Shown one piece after another: positions 1-9,898 of a DNA stretch of 64,000 bases (position 1 is the first letter of the stretch; every line of letters begins with the position of its first letter). The translations under genes and the position numbers were made by a program. Origin of the DNA: Limnohabitans radicicola (GTDB lineage Bacteria; Pseudomonadota; Gammaproteobacteria; Burkholderiales; Burkholderiaceae_C). The notes beneath the pieces are model-generated. The model was not told the origin of the DNA. It searched no databases and saw only the letters and a program-made list of their open reading frames with translations. Location of the stretch: assembly GCF_014837235.1 (NCBI RefSeq), contig NZ_JACYFT010000001.1, positions 1,501,688 to 1,565,687 of the forward strand, given 5' to 3'.

Positions 1-264
1 CGCGTAGGTGGTGAACAGCTTCATGACCGAGGCGGGATTGACGGCGTCCTGCTCATGCTGCGCCAGTCTGGGGCGCCAAGCTTCGTTGGGCGCGGACGGC
101 AGGGGCGCGATCAGCACGCTCAGGCTTTGAGGCGGCACCTGCGCTTGCCGCAAGGCCTTGATCACAGGCGCGGGCAAGGCCTGGGCGTGACGGGTTTGGG
201 CCATGGGGGCCGAGCACACCAGTGCACAGAGCAGACCGGTCAGCAGTGGGGGGCAAAACTTCAT
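1..264 (-). CDS. dacB: D-alanyl-D-alanine carboxypeptidase/endopeptidase (PBP4), N-terminal part
   Basis: Only the first 88 codons are present; the gene runs off the left edge. The product starts with a signal peptide (MKFCPPLLTGLLCALVCSAPMAQ). Residues 76-88 read NPASVMKLFTTYA, which holds the SxxK active-site motif (Ser79-Val-Met-Lys82) in the setting typical of the DacB/PBP4 family. PBP4 is a periplasmic penicillin-binding protein that trims and cleaves peptidoglycan cross-links. The gene is divergent from the EamA transporter, with about 50 bp between the starts. The SxxN and KTG motifs would lie outside the window, so the family call rests on the N-terminus alone. Confidence 0.85.
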   Translation of the reverse strand, partial: MKFCPPLLTGLLCALVCSAPMAQTRHAQALPAPVIKALRQAQVPPQSLSVLIAPLPSAPNEAWRPRLAQHEQDAVNPASVMKLFTTYA

Positions 265-316
265 GTGCAAAGTCTAATGGGCGGTATCTGGGCATGGGGG
301 CCGTATCATCGACCCC

Positions 317-1285
317 ATGCGATTTTCTCCAAGAACCGTGGGCCTGGCCTCGGCGGTCACCACGGTCCTGATCTGGACCTTTTTCATTGTCATTGCACGG
401 GCCTCGGCCTCGCGTGGTTTGCTGCCGCTCGACATCGCGCTGGCCCGCATCCTGGGCGCCAGTGCGGTCTTGCTGCCTTGGGCCTGGTGGCTGATGCGCC
501 CGGCCCGCCAGCGCGGCGAGCGTGTGGGGTCCTTGCTGGGCCTGTCGCCTTTGCCGCTGGGCATCACCGCGCAGGCGGGTGTGCTGGGCGGCTTGCTGTA
601 CGCGGTGCTGGCTTACAGCGGCTTTTTTTATGCCCCAGCTGCGCATGCCTCGGTCTTGATGCCGGGCAGCTTGCCTCTGTGGACCACTTTGCTCGCCTGG
701 CTGGTCCTGCGTGAGCAGGTATCGCCCGCACGCGCTGTGGGTCTCGGGCTCATCGTGCTGGGTGACTTGCTGGTGGGCGGCGTGAGCCTGCTCAAGGCGT
801 TTGAAGGTGGCGAGGTCTGGAAGGGCGATCTGTTGTTCATGACCGCGGCCCTCTGCTGGTCGGGCTACAGCGTCACCGTGCGACGCCATGGGCTGGACGC
901 GGTGCGCGCCACCATGGCGATCACGGCGTTTGCCTTCGTGGGCTTTGTGCCGCTCTACCTGGCGCTGACCGCTCTGGGCGTCTTGCCCACGCACCTGCAC
1001 CAGGCCCCGTGGACCGAGTTCTTGTTCCAGGCGGCGTTCCAGGGGGGCGGCTCGGTGGTGATCTCGGGCATCACCTTCACGCAGATGGTGCGCCACTTTG
1101 GCCCGGTGCGCTCGACCATGCTCACTGCGCTGGTGCCGGGCCTCTCGGCCATGGGCGCGGTTTGGTTGTTGGGGGAGCCCATGCACTGGAACCTGCTGGC
1201 TGGGCTGGCGCTGGTGACGGGGGGCATCCTGTTTGGTGTGCGTCAGGTCAAACCAGCCGCTGTACCCCAAGGAGATCGCCCATGA
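317..1285 (+). CDS. EamA/DMT-family membrane transporter
   Basis: The 322-residue protein is hydrophobic throughout and fits the ten-helix drug/metabolite transporter fold made of two EamA repeats. The first repeat covers roughly residues 10-145 and the second 165-305. Members export small metabolites or amino acids across the inner membrane; the substrate cannot be read from the sequence. The ATG at 317 is the first start before the conserved first helix. The gene overlaps the tsaB start by 4 nt, so the two are probably co-transcribed although unrelated in function. Confidence 0.85.
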   Translation: MRFSPRTVGLASAVTTVLIWTFFIVIARASASRGLLPLDIALARILGASAVLLPWAWWLMRPARQRGERVGSLLGLSPLPLGITAQAGVLGGLLYAVLAYSGFFYAPAAHASVLMPGSLPLWTTLLAWLVLREQVSPARAVGLGLIVLGDLLVGGVSLLKAFEGGEVWKGDLLFMTAALCWSGYSVTVRRHGLDAVRATMAITAFAFVGFVPLYLALTALGVLPTHLHQAPWTEFLFQAAFQGGGSVVISGITFTQMVRHFGPVRSTMLTALVPGLSAMGAVWLLGEPMHWNLLAGLALVTGGILFGVRQVKPAAVPQGDRP

Positions 1286-1995
1286 ACCGCTGGCTGGCAT
1301 TTGACACCAGCACCGATGTGCTGTCGTTGGCCGTGGCCCAAGGCGAACAGACTTGGGCGAAGACCTTGCCCGGCGGTGCCCAGGCCTCGGCCACCCTGAT
1401 CCCGTCGGTGATGGACCTGCTGGCGCAGGCCGGCATGCCGCTCGCATCGCTGGACGCCATCGTGTTTGGACGCGGGCCGGGTTCGTTCACGGGCCTGCGC
1501 ACGGCCTGCTCGGTGGCCCAAGGCTTGGCGCTGGGCGCGCAGTTGCCCGTTCTGCCGGTGGACACGCTGCTGGCCGTGGCCGAAGAAGCGCGGCTGCAGG
1601 CGGCATCGCCCGACAGCCTGACCGTGCTGGCCATGCTCGACGCCCGCATGGACGAAGTCTACAGCGCGGTGTACCGCTGGTCGGCTGGTGCCTGGACCTT
1701 GCTGTCGCAGCTGCAGGTGGGTGCGCCCGAACGCGTGGCGGTGCCTGTGGGCCCCGATGTGCTGCTGGCGGGCAATGTGTTCGATGCCTATGGTGCGCGT
1801 TTGCCCGCTGGCCGCTGCGTGCAGGCACTGCCCACGGCGGCGGCCCTGCTGCGGCTGGCGCCCGCCCTGTGGGCGAGTGGTTATGCCGTGCCTGCCGATG
1901 AGGCCATGCCTTTGTACATCCGTGACAAGGTGGCCCAGACCACGGCCGAGCGTGAAGCACTCAAAGCCGTGCCACCGTTGCCGGGGCAGGCATGA
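1282..1995 (+). CDS. tsaB: tRNA N6-threonylcarbamoyladenosine (t6A) biosynthesis protein TsaB
   Basis: This 237-residue protein begins MNRWLAFDTSTDVLSLAV, the ASKHA-type N-terminus of the TsaB family, and carries GRGPGSFTGLRTA near residue 65. TsaB is the non-catalytic partner that holds TsaD and TsaE in the complex adding threonylcarbamoyl to A37 of ANN-decoding tRNAs. The ATG at 1282 follows a good AAGGAGA site. The stop overlaps the next start (ATGA at 1992), and the following genes are rimI and a uracil-DNA glycosylase, a common beta-proteobacterial order. Upstream in-frame codons exist but lack the family N-terminus. Confidence 0.95.
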   Translation: MNRWLAFDTSTDVLSLAVAQGEQTWAKTLPGGAQASATLIPSVMDLLAQAGMPLASLDAIVFGRGPGSFTGLRTACSVAQGLALGAQLPVLPVDTLLAVAEEARLQAASPDSLTVLAMLDARMDEVYSAVYRWSAGAWTLLSQLQVGAPERVAVPVGPDVLLAGNVFDAYGARLPAGRCVQALPTAAALLRLAPALWASGYAVPADEAMPLYIRDKVAQTTAEREALKAVPPLPGQA

Positions 1996-2492
1996 GCATG
2001 CTGCCGCAAACCACCCATGCGCAGCGGGTGAGCGAAGACACCCGCAACGCGGCCACCCTGCGCACCATGACCCCCGAGGACCTCGATGCCGTCATGGCGA
2101 TCGAGCAGACCGCTTACAGCCACCCGTGGTCACGGGGCAATTTCCGCGACTCGCTCAATCCGCTGTTTGACGCCCACTGCCTTTGGCTCGACGGTGAGCT
2201 GTTGGGCTACTTTCTGGCCATGCACGGCGTGGAAGAAATGCATTTGCTCAACATCACCGTGGCCCCATCGCGCCAAGGTCAGGGCTGGGGGCACATGATG
2301 CTGGACGCCCTGTCGCTGATCTCGCGCAGCCAGGGTGCGCAATGGCTCTGGTTGGAGGTGCGTCAGAGCAATGTGCGTGCTCTGCAGGTGTACGAGCGCT
2401 ATGGCTTTCGCCAGATCAGCATCCGCAAGGATTACTATCCAGCAGGCCGCCAGCAGCGAGAGCATGCGGTGGTGATGAGTTTGAAACTGTGA
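1992..2492 (+). CDS. rimI: Ribosomal protein S18 alanine N-acetyltransferase RimI
   Basis: A 166-residue GNAT acetyltransferase. The acetyl-CoA loop is visible as APSRQGQGWGHMML near residue 95 (R/Q-x-x-G-x-G/A), and the C-terminal NVRALQVYERYGF is typical of RimI. RimI acetylates the N-terminal alanine of ribosomal protein S18. It is coupled to tsaB by an ATGA overlap, the usual tsaB-rimI pairing. About 20 extra residues precede the core GNAT fold, so a start a little downstream (the ATG at 2067, before TPEDLDAVMAIE) is possible. Confidence 0.9.
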   Translation: MSMLPQTTHAQRVSEDTRNAATLRTMTPEDLDAVMAIEQTAYSHPWSRGNFRDSLNPLFDAHCLWLDGELLGYFLAMHGVEEMHLLNITVAPSRQGQGWGHMMLDALSLISRSQGAQWLWLEVRQSNVRALQVYERYGFRQISIRKDYYPAGRQQREHAVVMSLKL

Positions 2493-2514
2493 GCCCCGAT
2501 TTGCGAGCCCCGAC

Positions 2515-3372
2515 ATGAGCGACCCCACCCGATTTGACCTGGACGAACGCCAACGCGCCATGCTGGCCGAGATGGGCGTGCGCGTGTGGTGGCCACAAAG
2601 CCCGGTCGATGAACCCGCCGCCGATTCGCTGACTGCGTCAGCGCCCGCAGCCGCTGCGCCGCAACTTGCCCAAGCGCTGCCAAAGCCCGCACCGGTCGCC
2701 ACCCCGGCAGCGCAAGCACCCGCGCGACCCGCCCCGGCGCCGCGCCCTGTGGTCCCTGTTGTGGCCGCCTTGCCCGACGATGCGGCGCCCCTGCCTGCGG
2801 GTGTGGACCAAATGGATTGGGACACCCTGCAAGCCACGGTGGCCCAGTGCCGTGCCTGTGGCCTCTGCAAGGGTCGCAAGAGCCCGGTTTTTGGCGTGGG
2901 CGAACGCCGCGCCGACTGGATGGTCATCGCCGACGCCCCTGCCGAGAGCGAAGAGCCGCAGGACGGGTTCTTTGTGGGCCCCTCGGGCAAACTGCTCGAC
3001 AACATGCTCAAGGCGCTGGGCCTGAGCCGCCAGACGTCAGATGGCGGCGGCGTGTACATCACCAGCCCCCTCAAATGCCGCCCGCCGGGCCACCGCAACC
3101 CCGAGCCACAAGAGCTGGCCACCTGTGCGCCTTATCTGTCGCGTCAGGTTGCACTGGTGCAGCCGCGCGTCATCTTGCTCATGGGCCGCTTTGCGGTGCA
3201 GTCCGTGCTGCAGACGGCAGAGCCTCTGGGTAAATTGCGTGGCCGTTTGCACAGCCACCAAGGGGTGCCAGTGGTCGTCACGTACCACCCGGAATACCTG
3301 CTGCGCAACCAGGCCGACAAGGCCAAGGCCTGGGCCGACTTGTTGCTGGCGCTCAAGAGTCTTCAGGGCTGA
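2515..3372 (+). CDS. Uracil-DNA glycosylase, iron-sulfur family (type 4/5-like)
   Basis: The 285-residue protein has a basic/acidic N-terminus, an Ala/Pro-rich linker at about residues 40-85, and a C-terminal UDG fold. Two cysteines in CRACGLCKGR (about residue 112) and later cysteines in CRPPG and LATCAPYL would hold a 4Fe-4S cluster. The GERRADWMVIADAP and FVGPSGKLLDNML segments form the uracil-binding region, and TYHPEYLLRN is the second motif (HPxxLLR). The enzyme removes uracil from DNA. It lies 22 bp after rimI. The long linker is also seen in beta-proteobacterial homologues, sometimes annotated as a phage SPO1 polymerase-related domain. Confidence 0.9.
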   Translation: MSDPTRFDLDERQRAMLAEMGVRVWWPQSPVDEPAADSLTASAPAAAAPQLAQALPKPAPVATPAAQAPARPAPAPRPVVPVVAALPDDAAPLPAGVDQMDWDTLQATVAQCRACGLCKGRKSPVFGVGERRADWMVIADAPAESEEPQDGFFVGPSGKLLDNMLKALGLSRQTSDGGGVYITSPLKCRPPGHRNPEPQELATCAPYLSRQVALVQPRVILLMGRFAVQSVLQTAEPLGKLRGRLHSHQGVPVVVTYHPEYLLRNQADKAKAWADLLLALKSLQG

Positions 3373-3400
3373 AGCTGCAGGCGCTCCGCACCCGGGGCGA

Positions 3401-4294
3401 TCACGCCGCCTGCCGCTTGGGCCAAAGCACGGCCGCGATCGACAACAGCATCAGGCCCACGGCCGCCCAGTCCTGCCAGTGCAGCACCTCGCCCAGCCAC
3501 AGCGCGCCGCTGAAGACGCCCAGCACCGGGATCAGCATCACGCTCAGGGTCGAGGCCACGGGCGGCAGGCTGCGCGCCAGGTAAAACCAGGCGGCGTGGG
3601 CAAAGCCAAACACCAGCACCGCATTGAAGCCGATGGCAAACCAGTTGCTGCCCGAAGGCGCCACCCACTGGCTGCGCTCGAACACGAAGGCCAGGACGGT
3701 GATCACGCCCGCCGTCATGAACGTCATCCAGAAAGAAATTGCCAGCGTGGGCACGGGCAAGGTGGTGCGCCGCAGCAGCTGCGTACCCAGCGCCCAGGTG
3801 CTGGCGGCGGCCAGGGCCAACAGCACGCCTGCGGGCCTACCGCTCAGATTGGCCATTTCATGCCAAAGCAGCAGCACCACGCCGAGCGCCGCCGCCGCCA
3901 CCCCGCCCCAAGCCCGTTTGGCCAGCTGATCGCCAAACACCAGCGCACCCAGCACCGCCGAAAACATCGGCATGGTGTAGCCCAGAATCGCAGCGCGACC
4001 GCTCGAGAGCGACTGCACCGCGATGATGATCAGCGCGTGCCAGATGAACATGTTGAACACCGCCAGCACCAAGAGCTCGCGCCAGTGTTTGCGCTCGATG
4101 CGAAACGGCACCTTCATCGCCCACAAGGCCAGCCCCAGCACCGGGGTGCCCAACCACAGACACAGCATGCGGAACGTCAGCGGCGGGAAACCCGTGACGC
4201 CGATTTTCATGACGGGCCAGTTGATGCCCCAGACCACGGTGAGCAAAATCAAAACGGTCCATTGGCGAGGTGAAAGCTTGTGCATGGCGGGCAT
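3401..4294 (-). CDS. EamA/DMT-family membrane transporter
   Basis: From the ATG at 4294 ([18 protein letters not shown]) the protein is 297 residues with about ten hydrophobic helices and two EamA repeats. The motif [12 protein letters not shown] in helix 1 is typical of the family. The frame stays open further upstream, but that extension would run into pyrF on the opposite strand; an AAAGGGG site lies at a suitable distance from 4294. The substrate is unknown. It is divergent from pyrF and convergent with the UDG gene, so it is probably its own transcription unit. Confidence 0.85.
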   Translation of the reverse strand: MPAMHKLSPRQWTVLILLTVVWGINWPVMKIGVTGFPPLTFRMLCLWLGTPVLGLALWAMKVPFRIERKHWRELLVLAVFNMFIWHALIIIAVQSLSSGRAAILGYTMPMFSAVLGALVFGDQLAKRAWGGVAAAALGVVLLLWHEMANLSGRPAGVLLALAAASTWALGTQLLRRTTLPVPTLAISFWMTFMTAGVITVLAFVFERSQWVAPSGSNWFAIGFNAVLVFGFAHAAWFYLARSLPPVASTLSVMLIPVLGVFSGALWLGEVLHWQDWAAVGLMLLSIAAVLWPKRQAA

Positions 4295-4322
4295 CTTAGC
4301 CCGCCCCTTTAAAATCAAGTTC

Positions 4323-5165
4323 ATGACCTTCCTCGACATGTTGCGCACCGCCGAGCGCCAAAACGGCTCCATGCTTTGTGTGGGCCTGGACCCTGAGCCC
4401 ACCAAGTTCCCTGCGGGCATGAAGGGCGATGCGAACAAGATCTACGACTTTTGCGCCGCCATCGTCGATGCCACGGCCGACCTGGTCAGCAGCTTCAAGC
4501 CCCAAATCGCCTACTTTGCCGCGCACCGCGCCGAAGGCCAGCTCGAACGCCTGATGGAACACATGCGCCGCGTGGCGCCCCATGTGCCGATCATTCTGGA
4601 CGCCAAGCGCGGCGACATCGGCAGTACGGCCGAGCAATACGCCAAAGAGGCTTTTGAGCGCTACGGCGCCGACGCTGTGACCCTCTCGCCCTTCATGGGC
4701 TGGGACTCGGTGGCCCCGTACCTGAAATACGAAGGCAAAGGCGCATTCTTGCTGTGCCGCACCTCCAACCCCGGCGGTGACGACTTGCAAAACCAGCGCC
4801 TGGCTTCGGTCGATGGCCAACCCCGTGTGTACGAACACATCGCTGGTTTGGCCCAAGGCCCCTGGAACCTGAACGGCCAGCTGGGTCTGGTGGTGGGGGC
4901 GACTTACCCCACCGAGATCGAGCGCGTGCGCGAACTGGCACCCACCCTGCCTCTGCTCATCCCTGGTGTGGGTGCGCAAGGCGGCGACGCTGTGGCCACC
5001 GTCAAGGCCGGCTGGCGTGCGAATGCCGACGGCTCCAGCTCAGGCCCGATCATCGTCAACTCATCGCGTGCGGTGCTCTACGCATCAAGCGGTGAAGACT
5101 TTGCAGCGGCGGCCCGTCAGGTGGCCATGCAGACACGCGACACGCTGGAAGCGGCCAAGGCCTGA
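4323..5165 (+). CDS. pyrF: Orotidine 5'-phosphate decarboxylase
   Basis: A 280-residue type 2 OMP decarboxylase. It catalyses the last step of UMP synthesis. The active-site segment [16 protein letters not shown] (about residue 95, Asp-x-Lys-x-x-Asp) is intact, and phosphate-binding regions VGATYP and IPGVGAQGG follow. The frame is open for another 300 nt upstream, but the conserved N-terminus [15 protein letters not shown] starts at 4323. The gene is divergent from the EamA gene with only about 28 bp between starts, so the promoters must overlap the neighbouring coding ends. Confidence 0.95.
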   Translation: MTFLDMLRTAERQNGSMLCVGLDPEPTKFPAGMKGDANKIYDFCAAIVDATADLVSSFKPQIAYFAAHRAEGQLERLMEHMRRVAPHVPIILDAKRGDIGSTAEQYAKEAFERYGADAVTLSPFMGWDSVAPYLKYEGKGAFLLCRTSNPGGDDLQNQRLASVDGQPRVYEHIAGLAQGPWNLNGQLGLVVGATYPTEIERVRELAPTLPLLIPGVGAQGGDAVATVKAGWRANADGSSSGPIIVNSSRAVLYASSGEDFAAAARQVAMQTRDTLEAAKA

Positions 5166-5227
5166 ATCTTTTGTGGACTGTCATCTGCGTGCCAGTGCAC
5201 GCCGGGTGCGGCTGTTAGCCTGAGCCC

Positions 5228-5938
5228 ATGATCGACCTCTACACCGCTGCCACGCCCAACGGGCACAAAGTCTCCATTGCGCTTGAAGAGTTGGCGCTGC
5301 CCTACACGCTCAAGGTGCTCGACCTGTCCAAGGGCGAGCAAAAGCTGCCTGACTTTTTGGCCATCTGCCCCAATGGCCGCATCCCGGCCATCGTTGACCG
5401 CGAGGCCGAAGACTTTGCGGTGTTCGAGTCGGGTGCATGCCTGATTTACCTGGCTGAAAAAACCGGACGGCTCATGCCGACCGATGCCAAGGGCCGCTCG
5501 CGCGTGTTGCAGTGGCTCATGTTCCAGATGGGCGGCATCGGGCCGATGATGGGGCAGGCCAATGTGTTCTTCCGCTACTTTCCGGAAAAGATCCAGCCCG
5601 CGATCGATCGCTACCAAGGCGAGAGCAAGCGCCTGTTCACGGTGCTCGACGGCCACCTCAAGGACCACGAGTACCTGGCGGGGGATTACTCGATCGCCGA
5701 CATCGCCAACTGGGCCTGGGTGCGTACGCACCGCTGGTCGGGCGTGGCGGTGGATGATTTGCCGCACCTCAAGCGTTGGCTGGAAGCGATCCGCCAGCGC
5801 CCCGCTGTGCAGCGTGGCATCGAAGCGCCGCCTTCCAGAATCAACCTCACCAAAGACGGCGACGATGCCGCCAAGAAATTTTCAGAAGAAGCCCGCAAGA
5901 TGGTCGAGATGGGGCAAAACAAAAAGGATGCGTCATGA
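5228..5938 (+). CDS. Glutathione S-transferase / YfcG-YghU-like disulfide oxidoreductase
   Basis: The 236-residue protein has a thioredoxin-like N-terminal domain ([22 protein letters not shown], cis-Pro in [19 protein letters not shown]) and an all-helical C-terminal domain including [12 protein letters not shown]. The TPNG/HKVS motif in place of a catalytic Tyr resembles YfcG/YghU, which reduce disulfides with glutathione. The protein is probably cytosolic. A second GST starts on the ATGA overlap at its stop, so the two formed an operon. The exact substrate cannot be deduced. Confidence 0.88.
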   Translation: MIDLYTAATPNGHKVSIALEELALPYTLKVLDLSKGEQKLPDFLAICPNGRIPAIVDREAEDFAVFESGACLIYLAEKTGRLMPTDAKGRSRVLQWLMFQMGGIGPMMGQANVFFRYFPEKIQPAIDRYQGESKRLFTVLDGHLKDHEYLAGDYSIADIANWAWVRTHRWSGVAVDDLPHLKRWLEAIRQRPAVQRGIEAPPSRINLTKDGDDAAKKFSEEARKMVEMGQNKKDAS

Positions 5939-6555
5939 AGCTCTACACCGCCCACCGCGCCCCCAGCCCCCGCCGGGTGCTGATGTTTTTGGTCGAGAAA
6001 AACATCACCGGCATCGAGATGGTGAACATGGACTTGAATGGTGGCGAGCACCGCCAGCCCGAGTACCTGGCCAAGAGTCCGCTGGCCAAGGTGCCTGCGC
6101 TGGAGCTCCATGATGGCCGCGTGATCACCGAGACACGGGCGATCTGCACCTTGCTCGAAGGCCGCTTTCCTGAGCCCAACCTGATGGGTGTGGACGGTGA
6201 CGAGCGCGGCTTCATCGAGATGGCCGACCGGCAGGTGGAGCTGTATTTGTTGGGTGGCATTGCCAATGCGATCCGCCACAGCCACCCGGGCTTGGCCGCT
6301 TTAGAAAAACCGCAGTTCCCTGAGTTCGGCCGCTCGCAAGCCGAGAAGGTGCGCGAGGTGGCGCGGGGTTTTGACCAGCGCCTGCAAAGCCAGCCCTGAA
6401 TCGCGGGCGAGCGTTTCACCATCGCCGACATCACCGCATTTTGCGCGCTGGAGTTTGCGCGTGGCCTGATGAAGTTTGTGCCCGGCGACGAGGGCATGAG
6501 CGCCTTGCAGGCTTGGCGCGACCGCATGAATGAGCGGCCAAGTGCCAAGGTTTGA
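5935..6555 (+). pseudogene. Second glutathione S-transferase, interrupted by an in-frame TGA codon
   Basis: Translation from the ATG at 5935 (coupled to the upstream GST by ATGA) gives a normal GST N-terminal domain ([43 protein letters not shown]). Codon 155, at 6397-6399, is TGA. The same frame then continues without a break as IAGERFTIADITAFCALEF and further to a natural stop at 6553-6555, which would make a 206-residue protein of ordinary GST length. The TGA falls just before the conserved helix segment where an aromatic residue is usual, so a single TGG-to-TGA change would explain it. The 154-residue product lacks the last C-terminal helices. A base-calling error cannot be excluded from the sequence alone. 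Confidence 0.85.
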
Positions 6556-6569
6556 TGGTGAGAGCTTGA

Positions 6570-8192
6570 TCAGCTGAACACGCCACCGTATTCCTTGCGC
6601 AGGTCGTTCTTTTGCACCTTGCCAGTGCCGCCCACGGGCAGCGATTCGAGGAACACCACATCGTCAGGCACCCACCACTTAGCCACTTCGGTGGTCAGGA
6701 AGTCGAGGATCTCTTGCTTTTCCAGCGACTGCCCCGGCTTGCGCACGATGAACAGCAAGGGGCGCTCGTCCCACTTGGGGTGCTTGACGCCAATGACGGC
6801 GGCCATGGCCACAGCGGGGTGACCGATGGCGGCGTTTTCCAGGTCGATCGAGCTGATCCACTCGCCGCCGGTCTTGATCACGTCCTTGGTGCGGTCGCGG
6901 ATCTGCATGGTGCCGTGTGCGTCGATGGTGGCGATGTCGCCTGTGGGGAACCAGCCGTCCACCAATGCGGTTTTGTCGGCCTTGTAGTAGCGTTCCACGA
7001 TCCACTGGCCGCGCACCATCAACTCGCCTTGTGAGGTGCCGTCACGGGGCAAGGTGGCACCGTTGTCATCGACCACTTTGATCTCGATGCCCGAGACGGT
7101 TTTGCCTTGCTTGGCCACGATGGCGTGCTGTTCGGCGGCGGGCTTTTGGCGGTCGGCGCGGCTCAGGTTGCTCATGGTGGCCACGGCAGTGGTCTCGGTC
7201 ATGCCCCAGCCGTGGCGCACTTCGACGCCATAGGTGTCCATGAACTTGGCGATCAGCGCCATGGGCATGGCCGAACCGCCCACGCAGGTGCGTTTCATGT
7301 GGGCAAAGCGCAAGTTGTTTTGCTCGACATGTTGGATCAGGCCCATCCAGATGGTGGGCACGCCCGCACTGATGGTGACCTGCTCGGTGTCCATCAACTC
7401 AAACAGGCTCGGGCCGTCGAGTTTGGGGCCAGGCAAGACCAGTTTGGCACCTGCGACCAGCGCGGCATAGGGGATGCACCAGGCGTTGATGTGGAACATG
7501 GGCACCACGGGCAAGATGGTCTCTTGGGTGGACAGGCCCAGCACATCGGGCAGGCAGGCCATGGTGGCGTTCATCACGATGGCGCGGTGGGTGTAGAGCA
7601 CGCCTTTGGGGTTGCCCGTGGTGCCCGAGGTGTAGCAAAGGGCTGCGCCGGTTTGATCGTCCAGCTCAGGCCAATCGAAGCGGTCGCTGTGACCGGTGAT
7701 CAGGCCTTCGTAGTTCATCACATGGGCCACGCCCTCGATGGCAGGGGTGTTGGCCGCGTCGGCCAGGCAGACCCAGGCGCGCACTTTGGGGCAATGCGCG
7801 GCAATGCCTTTGACCAGCGGCGCGAAGGTGGCGTCGAACAGCACCACTTCGTCTTCGGCGTGGTTGATCACATAGATCAGCTGCTGGGGGTGCAGGCGCG
7901 GGTTGCAGGTGTGCATGACCATGCCGCTGCCCGAGACGGCGTAATACGCTTCCAGGTGGCGGTGGTTGTTCCAGGCGATCGAGCCGACCGCGCTGCCTGC
8001 TTTCAGGCCCATGTGGGCCAGGGCGTTGGCCAGCTGGCGCGCACGGGTGGCCGCATCGGCGTAGGTGTATCGGTGCAGCGGGCCGTGCGTCTCGCGCGAG
8101 ACGATTTCCTGGTCGCCGAACTGTGCGGCGGCGTGTTCAAGGATGCCCGAAATGAGCAGGGGGCGGGTCATCATGAGGCCAGATGTGGACAT
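6570..8192 (-). CDS. AMP-dependent acyl-CoA ligase (medium/long-chain, AlkK/DmdB-like)
   Basis: A 540-residue ANL-superfamily adenylating enzyme. The P-loop [11 protein letters not shown] lies at about residues 187-197, the WGMTET motif ([11 protein letters not shown]) in the middle, and the hinge and catalytic lysine region ([33 protein letters not shown]) at the end. Such enzymes activate fatty or branched acids as acyl-AMP and then acyl-CoA. The overall style ([20 protein letters not shown]) matches the AlkK/3-methylthiopropionyl-CoA ligase group. A GGAG site precedes the ATG at 8192. It lies 28 bp after a serine hydrolase gene on the same strand, so the two may be co-transcribed. Confidence 0.9.
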   Translation of the reverse strand: MSTSGLMMTRPLLISGILEHAAAQFGDQEIVSRETHGPLHRYTYADAATRARQLANALAHMGLKAGSAVGSIAWNNHRHLEAYYAVSGSGMVMHTCNPRLHPQQLIYVINHAEDEVVLFDATFAPLVKGIAAHCPKVRAWVCLADAANTPAIEGVAHVMNYEGLITGHSDRFDWPELDDQTGAALCYTSGTTGNPKGVLYTHRAIVMNATMACLPDVLGLSTQETILPVVPMFHINAWCIPYAALVAGAKLVLPGPKLDGPSLFELMDTEQVTISAGVPTIWMGLIQHVEQNNLRFAHMKRTCVGGSAMPMALIAKFMDTYGVEVRHGWGMTETTAVATMSNLSRADRQKPAAEQHAIVAKQGKTVSGIEIKVVDDNGATLPRDGTSQGELMVRGQWIVERYYKADKTALVDGWFPTGDIATIDAHGTMQIRDRTKDVIKTGGEWISSIDLENAAIGHPAVAMAAVIGVKHPKWDERPLLFIVRKPGQSLEKQEILDFLTTEVAKWWVPDDVVFLESLPVGGTGKVQKNDLRKEYGGVFS

Positions 8193-8220
8193 GCCGGAAG
8201 TCTCCAGTGATTTGAATTTT

Positions 8221-9396
8221 TTACAGCAGAGCCGCGTACACCAGGTCGCGGAACAAGGGGCGATAGTAGTCTCTTTGGTTGGGTGCCTGGATCATCAACA
8301 TCGCATACATGTCGAGCGCCGGGTCCACAAAGAAGGTGGTGCCCGCGATGCCGCCCCAGTAATACAGGCCCACCGAGCCGGGTACGGGTGATACACCCAG
8401 ATGGGTGCGCACCGCAAACCCAAGGCCAAAGCCGTGGCCCGGGGGCAGCAAGGTGCCATCGACCGGGATACCACCCAGGTGATCGGTGGTCATGAAGTCC
8501 ACGGTGTGCGGGCCCAGCAGGCGAACGCCGTTCAGCTCGCCGCGGTTACGCAAGAATTGCAAAAAGCGGGTGTAGTCCATGGCGGTCGACATGAGGCCTC
8601 CGCCGCCGCCTTCCATGGCGGGCACATCGCGGGGTTCGAGTACTTTCATGGGCATGCCACCGTCGGGGTCGTGTGCAAAGGGCTCGGCGATGCGGTGTTC
8701 TTGTTCTGGAAGCACCCAAAAGCCGGTGTCCACCATGCCCAGCGGCTCAAAAAGTTCGGATTGCAAGAAATCCCCCAGAGATTGCCCACTGATCACCTCG
8801 ACAAGTCGCCCCAACACATCTGTGGCGCGGCTGTAGGCCCACACGCTGCCAGGCTGGAACATCAGCGGCAAGGCGGCCAGAGTTTGCGAAAACTCCTCGT
8901 TGCTGCGCTCGCGAGAGGCAATCCTGACCTGCGCGTATTGCCGCTGCACGACCGAATCGCCCAGAAATTCATAGGTCAACCCGGCGGTGTGGCGCAGCAG
9001 GTCCTGCACGGTGGCTTCTTGCCGGACAGGTTCCAACCCGCGGTCGGTGGCCACTTGCTGGTGGGCATATTCAGGCAACCAACGGCTGACCGGATCGGAG
9101 AGCAGCAACAGGCCACGTTCGACCAACATCATCACCGCCACAGAGACCACCGGCTTGGTCATCGAATAGATGCGGAAGATGCTGTCGGTCTGCATGGGCG
9201 TGCCCGTGGCGGGGTCTTGCTGGCCCACGGCCTCGAACAGGGCGATCTGGCCTTTGCGGGCCACCATGGCGACTGCGCCTGGCAGTCTGCCGCTGGCGAC
9301 CTCTCGGCGCAGCACATCCATCAGGCGCTGCGTGCGTTCGGGGCACAAACCGACATCGGCAGGTTGGGCGAAGGGCAAAGCGGGGTGCAGGGTCAT
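8221..9396 (-). CDS. Serine hydrolase of the beta-lactamase/class C family (EstB-like esterase)
   Basis: The 391-residue protein carries the Ser-x-x-Lys motif SMTK at residues 78-81 and a Tyr motif in WAYSRATDVLG near residue 188, the catalytic set of class C beta-lactamase-like enzymes and family VIII esterases. The start MTLHPALPFAQPADVGL has no signal peptide, which points to an intracellular esterase rather than a secreted beta-lactamase. It precedes the acyl-CoA ligase by 28 bp. An ester or lactone hydrolase that feeds an acid to the ligase is a reasonable inference, not shown. Confidence 0.88.
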   Translation of the reverse strand: MTLHPALPFAQPADVGLCPERTQRLMDVLRREVASGRLPGAVAMVARKGQIALFEAVGQQDPATGTPMQTDSIFRIYSMTKPVVSVAVMMLVERGLLLLSDPVSRWLPEYAHQQVATDRGLEPVRQEATVQDLLRHTAGLTYEFLGDSVVQRQYAQVRIASRERSNEEFSQTLAALPLMFQPGSVWAYSRATDVLGRLVEVISGQSLGDFLQSELFEPLGMVDTGFWVLPEQEHRIAEPFAHDPDGGMPMKVLEPRDVPAMEGGGGGLMSTAMDYTRFLQFLRNRGELNGVRLLGPHTVDFMTTDHLGGIPVDGTLLPPGHGFGLGFAVRTHLGVSPVPGSVGLYYWGGIAGTTFFVDPALDMYAMLMIQAPNQRDYYRPLFRDLVYAALL

Positions 9397-9538
9397 GGGG
9401 CGCTCCAGGAGTAGCGCATTTTGTACACCAGCATCGCGCAGCGGGGTATCACTTGCGGCGCAGACACCTTTCAGGCCTGTCGCCCATGCGTCAACGCGTG
9501 AAACCTTGGCGTTGTGCGAGCGTTGCTAGACTGAATTC

Positions 9539-9898
9539 ATGCGCATTTCAGAACTTTCAGCCAAGACCCGGGTGTCGGTGCACCGCTTGCGGCGGTATGA
9601 AGCTGACGGACTCATTGAAAGCCAGCGATTGCCAAATGGCTACCGAGAGTACGACGAGAAAACCGTCAAGCATGTCATCTTCATCGCCATGTCGCGGGAG
9701 ATGGGCTTTTCGCTCTCATTCATCGCGGAGTATTTGCCGCGCTTCAAGGCGGGCAAGTTGTCGGCGAAAGAGATGATCGAGGCGATCCATCGGCGTGTAG
9801 CCGAGATAGACCAGCTCGTGATCGAGCAAAAAGCTCTGCGCAAAAAACTGATGGACCACATTGGGTGGTTCAAAGCCCAAACCAAGAGAAAACCATGA
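9539..9898 (+). CDS. MerR-family transcriptional regulator
   Basis: A short 119-residue regulator with the MerR winged-helix at the N-terminus (MRISELSAKTRVSVHRLRRYEADGL) followed by a predicted coiled coil (EMIEAIHRRVAEIDQLVIEQK). No metal-binding cysteines or drug-binding domain are present, so the effector is unknown. It is divergent from the beta-lactamase-like gene across 142 bp and coupled by ATGA to a thioesterase gene. It could control the esterase/ligase pair, its own operon, or both. Confidence 0.88.
   Translation: MRISELSAKTRVSVHRLRRYEADGLIESQRLPNGYREYDEKTVKHVIFIAMSREMGFSLSFIAEYLPRFKAGKLSAKEMIEAIHRRVAEIDQLVIEQKALRKKLMDHIGWFKAQTKRKP

Noticed and set aside
53..1447. A minus-strand open frame of 464 codons
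   Set aside because: It is antisense to the EamA transporter and tsaB, and its predicted product is Arg/Gln/His-rich without domains.
6397..6399. TGA as a selenocysteine codon in the second GST
   Set aside because: The position is before the C-terminal helix, not at the catalytic site in the thioredoxin-like domain, and relatives would be expected to have an aromatic residue there. A nonsense change is simpler.
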